Origin: Aureimonas sp. SK2
GTDB taxonomy: Bacteria; Pseudomonadota; Alphaproteobacteria; Rhizobiales; Rhizobiaceae
Assembly: GCF_029813115.1 (NCBI RefSeq)
Contig: NZ_JAPZDS010000014.1
Location: 1-64,000 of the forward strand
DNA length: 64,000 bases
Direction of reading: 5' to 3'
Positions 47,801 through 55,714 of this stretch are shown in pieces. Below the pieces are notes generated by a model. It did not search any database and was not told the origin of the DNA. It saw nothing but the letters and a program-made list of their open reading frames with translations. A program made the translations under genes and the position numbers. Every line of letters begins with the position of its first letter. Within the stretch, counting starts at the first letter, position 1.

Positions 47801-48547
47801 GACCGAGTCCGCGCGGGCAACCTCTACGTCAACCGCAACATCATCGGCGCAGTGGTGGGCGTCCAGCCCTTCGGCGGGCGCGGGCTGTCGGGCACCGGAC
47901 CGAAGGCCGGCGGACCGCTCTATATCGGGCGCCTTGTGCAGCGCCCCCCCGTGCCGCCGCAGGAGGGAACGGGCATCCACACCGAGCCCGGCCTTCTCGA
48001 CTACGCCCGCTGGCTGGAGGACGGGGGCCGCGCGGACATCGCGGGCGAGGTGCGCGGGCTCGCCGAGCGCTCGCTGCTCGGGCTGAAGCGGGAGCTCGCC
48101 GGCCCGGTCGGAGAACTCAACCTTTATGCCCTCCACCCGCGCGGACGCATTCTTCTCGTGCCGGAAACGGGCGACGGGCTCCTGCGCCAGATCGGGGCGG
48201 TTCTGGCGACGGGAAACAGCGCTGCCGTCGACACCGGCTCGGGTCTTGCCGGACGGCTCTCCACGCTGCCGGCCTCGCTGGCGGCGCGTGTGAAGGTGAC
48301 GGCCGACTGGAACGCGGACGGCCCCTTCTCCGGGGCGCTCATCGAGGGCGGCGAGGAGAGGGTCAGGGAGATCAACAGCCGGATCGCCGAGCTGGACGGC
48401 CCGCTCGTCCTCGTCCAGTCCGCAACGTCGGAGGAACTCGCCAGCGACCCCGAGGCCTACTGCCTCAACTGGCTGCTGGAAGAGGTTTCGACCTCCATCA
48501 ACACCGCGGCGGCCGGCGGCAACGCCAGCCTGATGACCATCGGCTGA
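44846..48547 (+). CDS. putA: Bifunctional proline dehydrogenase / L-glutamate gamma-semialdehyde dehydrogenase
   Basis: 1233 aa. PRODH barrel about 180-500 (YGKRCPFVLDWIIDLARR, MVRLVKGAYWDAEIKRAQ, FATHNAQSLAAIY). P5C dehydrogenase about 550-1030, with ISPWNFPLAIFTGQ, catalytic Glu in LIAETGGQNAM and catalytic Cys843 in SAGQRCSALR. About 200 residues of C-terminal domain follow, as in longer PutA proteins. No N-terminal ribbon-helix-helix is present, so it cannot self-regulate; the Lrp-type gene next door does that. It oxidises proline to glutamate, feeding electrons to quinone and NAD. A start at 44864 is also possible. Confidence 0.95.
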   Translation: MSTAIAMNPEAIQPEPFSRFAPPIREQSELRRTITAAYRRPETECLPPLVEAARLPEAMRAPVAATARRLIEALRAKHKGTGVEGLVREYSLSSQEGVALMCLAEALLRIPDTATRDALIRDKISDGDWKSHVGGGRSLFVNAATWGLVVTGKLTSTVEERSLSAALTRLIARAGEPVIRRGVDMAMRMMGEQFVTGETIEEALKRSKPLEARGFRYSYDMLGEAATTAADAARYYRDYENAIHAIGKASAGRGVVEGPGISIKLSALHPRYVRAQAGCVMDELLPRVKALAVLAKEYDIGLNIDAEEADRLELSLDLLEALSFDADLRGWNGLGFVAQAYGKRCPFVLDWIIDLARRAGRRIMVRLVKGAYWDAEIKRAQLDGLEGFPVYTRKVHTDVAYLACARKLLAAPDAVFPQFATHNAQSLAAIYHLAGRDFTPGQYEFQCLHGMGEPLYDEVVGAGKLARPARIYAPVGTHETLLAYLVRRLLENGANSSFVNRISDPAVSVDALVADPVDVVEAMPVVGQPHEGIALPKDLFGPERANSAGLDLSDEKTLAALSAQLADTVKIDWHAGPLLADGFAEGDTRAVLNPADHGDAVGRVTELAPAAAGRVGRLAAEAAATWADVSPVERAACLERAADLMQARMETLMGLAMREAGKSAANAIGEVREAIDFLRYYAAQARQTLGPAHAPLGPVVCISPWNFPLAIFTGQVAAALVTGNPVIAKPAEATPIIAHEAVRLLHEAGVPREALQFAPGDGRLGAALVALPETAGVMFTGSTEVARLIGAQLAERLSPSGKPIPLIAETGGQNAMIVDSSALAEQVVADVIASAFDSAGQRCSALRVLCLQEDVADRTLAMLKGALKELAIGRTDRLSVDIGPVIDAEAKHTIEAHVERMHALGRKVERLPLPEGAEKGTFVAPTIVEISGLSDLRREVFGPVLHVVRFQREGLDRLVEEINASGYGLTFGLHTRLDGTIAHVTDRVRAGNLYVNRNIIGAVVGVQPFGGRGLSGTGPKAGGPLYIGRLVQRPPVPPQEGTGIHTEPGLLDYARWLEDGGRADIAGEVRGLAERSLLGLKRELAGPVGELNLYALHPRGRILLVPETGDGLLRQIGAVLATGNSAAVDTGSGLAGRLSTLPASLAARVKVTADWNADGPFSGALIEGGEERVREINSRIAELDGPLVLVQSATSEELASDPEAYCLNWLLEEVSTSINTAAAGGNASLMTIG

Positions 48548-48556
48548 CGGAGCTTT

Positions 48557-48597
48557 CCCCTGAGGCCGGCCCGGCTTCGGCCGGGCGGCCTCAGGGG
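48557..48597 (+). terminator. Strong hairpin after putA
   Basis: CCCCTGAGGCC...GGCCTCAGGGG outer arms enclose a CCGGC/GCCGG inner stem capped by a TTCG tetraloop, 10 bases after the putA stop. There is no long U-tract, but the stem is very stable. Confidence 0.6.
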
Positions 48598-48683
48598 ACC
48601 GTAGAAACCGCTTCCGGCGTCTCGGTAGGGGACGCCCGACAACTCCGGAGACGAACGGCCGGAGGACCACGCGGAGGTCGGCC

Positions 48684-48790
48684 ATGCGCTTGACCGAGGT
48701 CATCGACGTCGTCACCTGCCATGCCGAGGGCTTGGTCGGGATGGTCCGCGCGCATCGCAGGCTTCCCCTCGAAGCCAGTCGTGAGCCAAC
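48684..48790 (+). pseudogene. Remnant of a proline-racemase / hydroxyproline-epimerase family gene (5' end)
   Basis: GCGGAGG then an ATG at 48684 opens MRLTEVIDVVTCHAEGLVG, which fits the N-terminus of this family (vIDvv.CHAEGEvG). The family's Glu after HAEG is Leu here, and after about 30 codons similarity ends and the frame runs into the antisense MFS gene. It still has a good ribosome site. Its place just after putA suits proline or hydroxyproline metabolism. Called a decayed fragment; a chance match is possible given its length. Confidence 0.5.
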
Positions 48791-48792
48791 GT

Positions 48793-50040
48793 TCAACGCT
48801 CTCTCGCGGCATCGGCCCTCGGATCGAGCGCGACGGAGCCCGGCGTCTGCATGCGCGCGAGCGGCACCGACTGAAAATCGGGTCGCTCGCCGGCGGGCCG
48901 CGAGGACCTCAGGAATCGGCGCACCATCGTGTAGAGAAGCAGCGCTAGATGCGCCCCGCCGGTGGCGATGAACACGCCGCCCGGCCCGTAGACCTGAATC
49001 AGCCACGCCGCCAGCATCGGCCCGGCCATCGTGCCGAACCCGTAGAGGATCAGGAGACCGCCCGAAATCTTTACGAAGTCGGCCGGGTCGGCGAAGTCGT
49101 TGGCGTGGGCGACCGCCAGCGAATAGGTCGGATAGATCACCCCGCCGATCACGAAGGCGATGGCGAACAGGCTGATCGCGTCGGCCGACCATAGGGTCAG
49201 GGCGGCCAGAGCCGCGCCGACGCCGATCGCTCCCGACAGCATCAGGACGAAGCGGCGGTCGATCCGGTCCGACAGGCGCCCGAGCGGCACCTGGAACACG
49301 GCTCCCCCGGCCATCGTGGAAACCAGCAACGTCGAGATTTCGGCCGTCGAGAGACCGATCTCCTGGCCGACCACCGGCGCCATGTTGACCCAGGCACCGG
49401 ACAGGATACCCGACAGGAAGACGCCGGCCACGGCTGCCGGCGAGTTCCTGTAGATGCTGCGGAGGTCGAGGCGCACCTGCGTCAACGGCTTGGGGCTCGG
49501 CGCCCGCGACAGCGCGTTCGGGATCACGGCGGCGGCATAGAAGATCGCGCAAAGCATGAAGGCGGCGGGGAGCGCGGGGTTGGTCAGGGGCATGGCGAAC
49601 TGCCCCGCCATCATCGCGGCCATGGACACCACCATGTAGATCGAGAACACCCGACCCCGCGTCTCGTTCGTCACCCGCTCGTTGAGCCAGCTTTCGATCA
49701 CCATGTATGCGCCGGCCAGCGCGAAGCCCGCAATGCCGCGCACCGCGATCCAGGCGAGCGGCGCGATGGCCAGGCCGTGGAGGAGAACGGAGATGGCGAG
49801 CAGCGAAGCCAGCGCGGAGAAGGTCCGTACATGGCCCGCCGAGCGGACGATCGTGGGCATCACGAGGCAGCCGAGCGTGAACCCGACCGCATAGCTCGTG
49901 CCCATCAGGCCGATCTCGTAGGGGCTCCACCCCTCCAGGGCGGCGCGCACCGGGAGAAGGATCCCCTGCAGGCCCGCTCCCGCCAACAGGAAGAAGGTCG
50001 ACAGGAGCAGGGAGACGATCGGCAGCAGGCTCTTTTGCAT
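48793..50040 (-). CDS. MFS transporter (YcaD-like)
   Basis: 415 aa with twelve predicted helices. MQKSLLPIVSLLLSTFFLLA begins helix 1; GLMGTSYAVGFTLGC and the inter-helix motif GRLSDRIDRRFVL near residue 255 are major-facilitator marks; ESWLNERVTNETRGRVFSIY near 115 is typical of the YcaD group. A soluble tail of about 45 residues ends it. Substrate unknown. It follows pqqE on the same strand but 235 bases away, so it is probably a separate unit. Confidence 0.88.
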   Translation of the reverse strand: MQKSLLPIVSLLLSTFFLLAGAGLQGILLPVRAALEGWSPYEIGLMGTSYAVGFTLGCLVMPTIVRSAGHVRTFSALASLLAISVLLHGLAIAPLAWIAVRGIAGFALAGAYMVIESWLNERVTNETRGRVFSIYMVVSMAAMMAGQFAMPLTNPALPAAFMLCAIFYAAAVIPNALSRAPSPKPLTQVRLDLRSIYRNSPAAVAGVFLSGILSGAWVNMAPVVGQEIGLSTAEISTLLVSTMAGGAVFQVPLGRLSDRIDRRFVLMLSGAIGVGAALAALTLWSADAISLFAIAFVIGGVIYPTYSLAVAHANDFADPADFVKISGGLLILYGFGTMAGPMLAAWLIQVYGPGGVFIATGGAHLALLLYTMVRRFLRSSRPAGERPDFQSVPLARMQTPGSVALDPRADAARER

Positions 50041-50275
50041 GGACGGCTTCTGACGTGGCTGCGGGACGGCAGGAGTAGCACCTGCGACACCCCGTCTTAT
50101 AGGGCCGCCGTGATGGTTCTGCGTCGGCGGACGTCATGGCGAAGCGCCGCGATCGACGGGCTTCGATTCTTCGGCCGAAATCGCGGAACCGGCTTTCCGG
50201 GCTGAAGGCGCGCACGCCCGCCTCCGCGCAGAACGTGCCCTGCCCTACGCCGGCGGCCGGGACCGCGCCACCCCG

Positions 50276-51385
50276 TCAGACGAGCTCCGCCGCCCCGCCG
50301 ACGCGCCGGTATCGGAAGTCGCGGATGCCGCTCTCGGCCTCGTCCTCCGCCGTTCCGAGAATCCGGCGGTGAAGCGGCGAGAGCGAGCAGGCCGGGTCGG
50401 TGGCGGCGGCGTCGCCTGCCAGCATCATCGCCTGGCAGCGGCAGCCGCCGAAGTCGATCTCGCGGCGCTCGCAGCTTCGACAGGGCTCCTTCATCCAGGC
50501 CGTGCCGCGATAGGCTTCGAAGGCCGGCGAGCGGTACCAGATGTCGGCGAGCGGCATCGTCGCTGCATTGTCGAAGACGAGATGGGGGATCGCAGCGGCG
50601 CCGTGGCAGGGCATGGCCGTCCCGTCGGGGGTGATCATCAAGGCGTCACGCGCCCAGCCGCCCATGCAGGCCTTGGGGTAGCGGGCATAGTAGTCGGGCG
50701 CGACGAAGTCGATCGCCAGCACTCCCTTGAGCGACGCGCGCGCCGCCTCGACCACGGCGATCTGTCGTTCCACCGCCTCGCGCGAGGGCATGAGCGCCGC
50801 GCGGTTCAGGAGCGCCCAGCCGTAGTACTGGACATTGGCGATCTCCAGCCTCTCGGCGCCGAGGTCGAGAGCGAGGTCGATGAAGAGTTCGACCTCGTCG
50901 ATGTTGCGCCGGTGGATCGGCGCGTTGACGGTGAGCGGCAGCCCGGCCTCGCGCACAGCCTTGGCGGCGGCGAGCTTGCGCTCATGGGCGCCCTTGAGTC
51001 GTCCGATCAGCTCCGTGGTCTGCGGCCGCGCGCCCTGGAACGAGATCTGGACGTGATCGAGCCCGGCGCCTTTCAAGGCTTCCACCGTTCGCGCATCGAC
51101 GCCGACGCCGGCCGTGATCAGGTTGGAATAGAGTCCTCGCTCGGCGAGGCCCGCCACGAGTTCGGGAAGGTCGCGCCGCAGCGTTGGCTCGCCGCCCGAA
51201 AGATGCACCTGCAGGACGCCGAGGTCGGCCGCCTGCGAGAAGATCGACAGCCAGTCCTGCGTGCCGAGCTCGCGGTCCGCCTTCAGGAGTTCCAGCGGAT
51301 TGGAGCAGTAGGCGCATTGCAGGGTGCAGCGATGCGTCAGCTCGGCCAGGATGCCGATCGGAAGGCCGGGGCCGGTCTCGCTCAT
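50276..51385 (-). CDS. pqqE: PqqA peptide cyclase (radical SAM)
   Basis: 369 aa. The radical-SAM cluster motif CTLQCAYC near residue 19 (CX3CX2C) is followed by HLSGGEPTLRRDL near 61. C-terminal SPASM cysteines are present (CMGGW near 243, CHGA, CRSCERREIDFGGCRCQA near 310-328). It forms the Glu-Tyr C-C crosslink in PqqA. The ATG overlaps the pqqD stop (ATGA). Confidence 0.95.
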   Translation of the reverse strand: MSETGPGLPIGILAELTHRCTLQCAYCSNPLELLKADRELGTQDWLSIFSQAADLGVLQVHLSGGEPTLRRDLPELVAGLAERGLYSNLITAGVGVDARTVEALKGAGLDHVQISFQGARPQTTELIGRLKGAHERKLAAAKAVREAGLPLTVNAPIHRRNIDEVELFIDLALDLGAERLEIANVQYYGWALLNRAALMPSREAVERQIAVVEAARASLKGVLAIDFVAPDYYARYPKACMGGWARDALMITPDGTAMPCHGAAAIPHLVFDNAATMPLADIWYRSPAFEAYRGTAWMKEPCRSCERREIDFGGCRCQAMMLAGDAAATDPACSLSPLHRRILGTAEDEAESGIRDFRYRRVGGAAELV

Positions 51386-51675
51386 AGGCGCACCACCATG
51401 CGGTCGCTCCAGTCCTGAAGAAAGGCGAGGACGTCCGCCCGCACCTCCGCCTCGTCCGCGCCGTACTCCGCCGCGAGGTCGCGGACGATGGCGCCGGCCT
51501 GCGCGTGCCCGTCGCAGCGGCGCAGGATCGCCAGGCTGATCTCGTCGGGCCAGAGCACCTTTTCCGGCGACAGGAGCGCCCAGGCTTGGCGATGCGGATC
51601 GAAATGCATGCGGACATGCCTCGGGAGGAACGGTCGCGAGGTGACGTCCGCGACGGGCCTCGCCGGCCTCCTCAC
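51382..51675 (-). CDS. pqqD: PQQ biosynthesis peptide chaperone
   Basis: 97 aa from a GTG at 51675 that overlaps the pqqC stop (GTGA). The core FLPRHVRMHFDPHRQAWALL, then SPEKVLWPDEISLAILRRCDG and VRADVLAFLQDW, is a RiPP recognition element fold. It holds PqqA for PqqE. The frame is open further upstream inside pqqC, but those codons do not resemble PqqD. Confidence 0.92.
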   Translation of the reverse strand: MRRPARPVADVTSRPFLPRHVRMHFDPHRQAWALLSPEKVLWPDEISLAILRRCDGHAQAGAIVRDLAAEYGADEAEVRADVLAFLQDWSDRMVVRL

Positions 51676-52427
51676 GACGACGCCTCCGGCACGAAGGCGC
51701 CGGGGGGCACGAAACCCGGCTCGACATAGCTGAAGTGGAGGGCGTCCAGCATGGTCCACAGGATCTGGCACTTGGTCATCAGCGCATCGACGACGAGTTG
51801 CTGCGTCTCCCTCGTCCGGGCGTGCTCGCGCACGAAGGCGAGCGCGACGTCCACGTCGCGCGGGGCTTGGGTCAGTCGCGGCTTGAAATAGGCGAGCGTG
51901 CCTTCTTCGATATAGGGATAGCGCTGGAGGATGGCCGAGACGCGCTCACCGATCACCTGAGGCGAGAACATCTCTGTCAGCGAGGACGCGATCGCTTCGA
52001 GCAGCGAGCGCTTCTCGACCAGGGTGAGGTAGGCGCCGACGCTGAAGCGGGTGGCGGGCAGCGCGAGGCGCTCGGAGGCCACGATGTCCGCATCGAGCCC
52101 GAGGCCCGTCGCCAGGTGCATCCAGCGCTCGATGCCGCCGGGCGAGGAACCGTCGCCGTCGTGGTCGAGGATGCGCTCGCGCCAAGCGAGGCGCAGCGGC
52201 CGGTCCTCGATCCGCGACAGGATGATCGCGTCCTTGCGCGGGATCGCCGCCTGGTAGCAGTAGCGGTTGAGCGCCCAGGCTTGCATCTGGCCGCGCGTCA
52301 GCTTGCCCTCCACCATCAGCCGATGGAAGGGATGGCGGATGTGGTAGCGCTCCGCGCCTACCTGCCTGAGGACATCCTCCAGCTCGGTGGCCAAGAGCGT
52401 GCGGTCGAGACGAAAGTCGGTGGTCAA
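51672..52427 (-). CDS. pqqC: Pyrroloquinoline-quinone synthase
   Basis: 251 aa. The start is TTG at 52427, forming TTGA with the pqqB stop, and gives MTTDFRLDRTLL at the expected length. YHIRHPFHRLMVEGKLTRGQ near residue 30, NRYCYQAAIPRKDAIILSR near 57 and FSVGAYLTLVEKRSLLEA near 130 are PqqC signatures. It carries out the final ring closure and eight-electron oxidation of PQQ. Confidence 0.94.
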   Translation of the reverse strand: MTTDFRLDRTLLATELEDVLRQVGAERYHIRHPFHRLMVEGKLTRGQMQAWALNRYCYQAAIPRKDAIILSRIEDRPLRLAWRERILDHDGDGSSPGGIERWMHLATGLGLDADIVASERLALPATRFSVGAYLTLVEKRSLLEAIASSLTEMFSPQVIGERVSAILQRYPYIEEGTLAYFKPRLTQAPRDVDVALAFVREHARTRETQQLVVDALMTKCQILWTMLDALHFSYVEPGFVPPGAFVPEASS

Positions 52428-53356
52428 AGGTCGATCTCCATACCGTCCGCCGCGACCTCCCAGCCCGAGCGCTCCACGAGACGGCGCTCGGCCGAGCCCT
52501 CGTCGAGGATCGGATTGGTGTTGTTGATGTGGACGAAGACGCGCCGCCGGAGGTCCGCGCCCGCCAGCGCGCGGAGCGACCCGTCCTCGTCCGCGATCGG
52601 CAGGTGTCCCATCCGCCGGCCGGTCTTGGTGCCGACGCCGGCCCGTTCCATCTCGCGGTCGGTGAACACGGTTCCGTCGAAGAGAAGCACGTCGCCGCCC
52701 TCGATCCGGTCGCGAAACGCCTGATCGACGCGGGCGCAGCCGGGCACGTAGAAGGCCGTCCGCCCAGTCGCGTCCGTTATGCGCACGCCCACCGTGTCGC
52801 CGGGATCGGCCTCGAAGTCCTGCTGCGCCTCGCCGGTCTCCAGAAAGAGGGCGACCTTGCCGGGAACGGCGAAGAGTTCGGCGGTCAGCCCTGTCGGCCC
52901 CTCCGGCCCTTCGATGGCGAACGGCCGATCGAGCTCGACAGGCAGGCGCCGGACATGCGCGGGGTCGAGCACGCGGAAGATCGGGTTGGCGTCGAGAACG
53001 CCGAGCACGCGCGCCGTCGCGTAGAGGTGGAAGTCCTGCCGCTCGCGCAGCGACAGGAGCCCGGCAAGGTGGTCGACGTCGGCATTGGTCAGGATCACGG
53101 CCCGGATCGGCGTCGAGCGAAGCGGGGCGCCGGGCGCCGGCTGGAGTTCCGGCGTCTCGTTGATCTGCTGGCGGATGTCGGGCGAGGCGTTGAACAGCAC
53201 CCAGCCGCCGTCCGGCCCGGCGCTGGCGGCCAGGCTCGACTGAAGGCGCGGCCGGACATTCGGATCCCCGGCCCGCGCCGCGCGGCTCAGACGATAGTTG
53301 CAGTTCCACTGCGGGAAACCGCCGCCGGCGGCCGAGCCCAGAATCTTCAATCGCAC
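52424..53356 (-). CDS. pqqB: PQQ biosynthesis protein PqqB (metallo-beta-lactamase fold)
   Basis: 310 aa from a GTG at 53356. It begins with RLKILGSAAGGGFPQWNC, a PqqB hallmark with the zinc-binding Cys; LFNASPDIRQQI near 70 and LTNADVDHLAGLLSLRE near 100 match the family; VFVHINNTNPIL near 278 supplies metal-site His. PqqB hydroxylates the intermediate for PqqC. It lies 75 bp after pqqA, with a hairpin between. Confidence 0.94.
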   Translation of the reverse strand: MRLKILGSAAGGGFPQWNCNYRLSRAARAGDPNVRPRLQSSLAASAGPDGGWVLFNASPDIRQQINETPELQPAPGAPLRSTPIRAVILTNADVDHLAGLLSLRERQDFHLYATARVLGVLDANPIFRVLDPAHVRRLPVELDRPFAIEGPEGPTGLTAELFAVPGKVALFLETGEAQQDFEADPGDTVGVRITDATGRTAFYVPGCARVDQAFRDRIEGGDVLLFDGTVFTDREMERAGVGTKTGRRMGHLPIADEDGSLRALAGADLRRRVFVHINNTNPILDEGSAERRLVERSGWEVAADGMEIDL

Positions 53357-53382
53357 GTCGCAGCGCCCCGGCAGAAAACGAA

Positions 53383-53410
53383 ACGGCCCGCCGCACATGC
53401 GGCGAGCCGT
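53383..53410 (-). terminator. Attenuator-like hairpin between pqqA and pqqB
   Basis: On the minus strand ACGGCTCGCCGC and GCGGCGGGCCGT pair over 12 positions (one G-U) around a 4-base loop and are followed by TTCGTTTTC. This looks like a leaky terminator that would keep pqqA mRNA more abundant than the enzyme genes, a known need because PqqA is the substrate. Confidence 0.65.
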
Positions 53411-53431
53411 CGTTGCGAGCCCGAAGGCTCC

Positions 53432-53542
53432 TTACTTCTTGGCGTCCTTGCGCAGCGCGATCTCGGCCTCCGCGTAGCGGGTGATCTCGAAACCGGCGGC
53501 GACCTGGCACATCTCGGGCTTCTTCCAGGACTTGGTCATCAT
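53432..53542 (-). CDS. pqqA: Coenzyme PQQ precursor peptide
   Basis: 36 aa (35 if the second Met is used). MMTKSWKKPEMCQ is followed by the conserved GFEITRY, where Glu19 and Tyr23 (E-x3-Y) are the residues crosslinked by PqqE; the tail AEAEIALRKDAKK is basic. A GGAG lies upstream of the ATG. It is too short for usual ORF cutoffs. First gene of pqqABCDE. Confidence 0.93.
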   Translation of the reverse strand: MMTKSWKKPEMCQVAAGFEITRYAEAEIALRKDAKK

Positions 53543-53620
53543 GTCTGCTCCGTCATGCAGCCGGACAATCCGGCGTCCGCTGTGGAGCTAGGGTCGGCCA
53601 CCGTCGGTGAACAGCGCAGA

Positions 53621-53642
53621 GCCATCAAAGCATCTTGATGGC
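53621..53642. promoter_or_regulatory. Inverted repeat upstream of pqqA
   Basis: GCCATCAA-AGCATC-TTGATGGC: perfect 8-base arms, 79 bp upstream of the pqqA start, in a 268-bp divergent region shared with the hydrolase gene. Possible operator; no regulator is assigned. Confidence 0.35.
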
Positions 53643-53810
53643 GGGAAGCGCCGGATCATGGAACAGTCGACGCGCCATACGGAGACCGGCGTTTCCGCCC
53701 TTCATCCTTCGTCCGAAGCGACGCATGTTCGGAACACCTCGACGGCATTTCCTGGCCGAAAGCCGATACGCCGCTAGCTTCCAAGACAGGCGATGGGGAC
53801 CGTATGAACC

Positions 53811-54671
53811 ATGTTTGAAGGGTTCCAGCTGGAGCGGATCGAGCTACCCGAGGCGATCCTGCGCGTCCGCCACGGAGGCAGCGGCCCGCCGCTTCTCCTC
53901 CTGCACGGTCATCCTCGCACGCACGCCACCTGGCATCGCGTTGCCCCGCTTCTCGCCGACCGCTTCACGGTGGTTTGCCCTGACCTTCGTGGCTTCGGGC
54001 AGTCGTCGAAGCCGCAGGACACAGCCGATCATTCCGGCTCGTCCAAGCGGGCGAAGGCCCGCGACTGCGTGGAGTTGATGCGCCATCTCGGGTTCGAGCG
54101 TTTCGGCCTCGTCGGACACGACAGGGGTTCCTACACTGCATTTCGCACCGCCATGGATCACCCGAACGCCGTTGGCCGGCTAGCCATCCTTGACGGCATC
54201 CCCATCTCGGACGCGCTTCAACGATGCGATGCACGCTTTGCGACCGCCTGGTGGCACTGGTTCTTCTTTGCACAAGCCGAGAAACCAGAGCGAGCCATAC
54301 TCGCCGATCCGAACGCTTGGTATGGCGCGAAGCGAAGTGTCATGGGCGAGGAAGCCTTTGCCGACTTCCAAGCGGCCATCCACGATCCGGCAACGGTGCA
54401 TGGAATGATCGAGGACTACCGCGCCGGTCTAGGAATCGACCGGTTCCACGACGAGGCCGATCGGGCGGCGGGACGCAAGCTTCAATGTCCCCTCCTCGTC
54501 CTCTGGTCGGCGCAGGACGACCTTGCAGACTTGCATGGCGACATCCTCGGCATTTGGCGTGGCTGGGCCGAAGACGTCCGGGGTCGCAGCCTCGACTGCG
54601 GCCACCACATGGCCGAAGAGGTGCCGTTGGAACTCGCTGCCGAGTTGGAAGCATTCTTTGCCTCCGCGTGA
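53811..54671 (+). CDS. Alpha/beta hydrolase, haloacetate-dehalogenase-like
   Basis: 286 aa. It begins MFEGFQLERIELPEA, and LLLLHGHPRTHATWH near residue 28 and CPDLRGFGQSSKP near 56 are close to fluoroacetate dehalogenases. The nucleophile Asp104 sits in GHDRGS, general-base His near 270 in CGHHMAEE, and halide-pocket His-Trp in WWHWFFF near 147. However the second Arg that holds the carboxylate in that family (D-R-G-x-R) is Tyr108 here. Epoxide hydrolase or another dehalogenase substrate is possible. Confidence 0.75.
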   Translation: MFEGFQLERIELPEAILRVRHGGSGPPLLLLHGHPRTHATWHRVAPLLADRFTVVCPDLRGFGQSSKPQDTADHSGSSKRAKARDCVELMRHLGFERFGLVGHDRGSYTAFRTAMDHPNAVGRLAILDGIPISDALQRCDARFATAWWHWFFFAQAEKPERAILADPNAWYGAKRSVMGEEAFADFQAAIHDPATVHGMIEDYRAGLGIDRFHDEADRAAGRKLQCPLLVLWSAQDDLADLHGDILGIWRGWAEDVRGRSLDCGHHMAEEVPLELAAELEAFFASA

Positions 54672-54832
54672 GCCGATCTCCGAGCCCTGAAAATCGACTT
54701 GCCTGTCGGGTTTCCTTCGGCGGGTGAATCATCCGGTTCGAGCATGACCGGGATCCGCAGCGTGCGGCGCGCCAAGTCCCACAAGTGGGCGCACCGGGAG
54801 CGCGGCGCGTCGGCATCCGTCGATCGATCCCA

Positions 54833-55621
54833 TCAGGTACTCGCAGCCCCGGTTCGGTGTTCCAGCACCACGATGGGACTTCCATCCCGTACGTTATCAT
54901 AGAGATGGATGACGTCCTGATTGAGAAGCCGGATGCACCCCGACGACACCGCCCTGCCGATCGAAGAAGGCTGGTGCGTCCCATGAAGGCGATAGAGCGT
55001 ATCGACATTGCCCTGGTGGATGTAGAGCGCCCGCGCTCCCAACGGGTTGGTCGGCCCGGGATCCATTCCGCCGTTTGCGATCGAGTAGGGTTCGAGTTCC
55101 GGCTGACGTGCGACCATCGCGTCCGGTGGTGTCCAACGGGGCCACTCGCGCTTGTAGGCCATGTGGGCGCGGCCCGACCAGGCGAAGCCCTGCCGGCCCA
55201 CTCCGATCCCGTAGCGCGTCGCCCTACCCGGTGCGGTGACGTGGTAGAGGTATTTGGCCGACGTATCGACGATCAACGAGCCGATCGGTTCGCCGGTCGG
55301 ATCATCGATATCCTCCTGCCGCCAGAACGCGGGATCGACCTTCGACACATCGACCGCCGGCACGGGAAAACGCTCGTTCGGCAGGGCCTGGTACATAAGC
55401 GGCGCGGCCGGAGGCACGGGTGGCGACGCTGGCTGCGGCGGCGGAGGCGGCAGGCGCGGCGGAGGTGGGAGTGGTGCGACAACGGATGTGCGCGTGGCAA
55501 CGCAGCCCGAAAGGGCCAGGGAGCCGAGCGCAACGAGAAAGGCACGGCGGGCGATCGGGCGCGCATCGGTTCGCCCACCGGGCACGGCATCGCGGCCGGC
55601 CCCGTTCACGGAAGTGGTCAT
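54833..55621 (-). CDS. L,D-transpeptidase lipoprotein (YkuD domain)
   Basis: 262 aa. The signal RRAFLVALGSLALSGC is a lipobox, so it is an outer- or inner-membrane lipoprotein. A proline-rich spacer (PLPPPPRLPPPPPQPASPP) precedes the YkuD domain, about residues 110-255, with the catalytic motif HGTHQPSSIGRAVSSGCIRL (Cys near 229). It makes 3-3 crosslinks in peptidoglycan or links proteins to it. The ATG at 55621 is preferred; an upstream codon adds non-conserved residues. Confidence 0.9.
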   Translation of the reverse strand: MTTSVNGAGRDAVPGGRTDARPIARRAFLVALGSLALSGCVATRTSVVAPLPPPPRLPPPPPQPASPPVPPAAPLMYQALPNERFPVPAVDVSKVDPAFWRQEDIDDPTGEPIGSLIVDTSAKYLYHVTAPGRATRYGIGVGRQGFAWSGRAHMAYKREWPRWTPPDAMVARQPELEPYSIANGGMDPGPTNPLGARALYIHQGNVDTLYRLHGTHQPSSIGRAVSSGCIRLLNQDVIHLYDNVRDGSPIVVLEHRTGAAST

Positions 55622-55714
55622 GATGTCGGTCGCTTGAAATGGGCTGGCGGCAATTCGCTCGCGGGAGGAGCATCGACCAGCCACGGAGACGGAAACGGTG
55701 AAGGTGTCCGGCGA

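Noticed and set aside
45695-50215. A very long open frame (1506 codons) antisense to putA and running into the MFS gene
   Set aside because: High GC content keeps antisense frames open; its sequence is Arg/Gly/Ala/Asp-rich with no family motif, while putA on the other strand is complete.
50041-50275. Small frames between the MFS gene and pqqE
   Set aside because: Arg/Ser-rich and unconserved in character; treated as intergenic.
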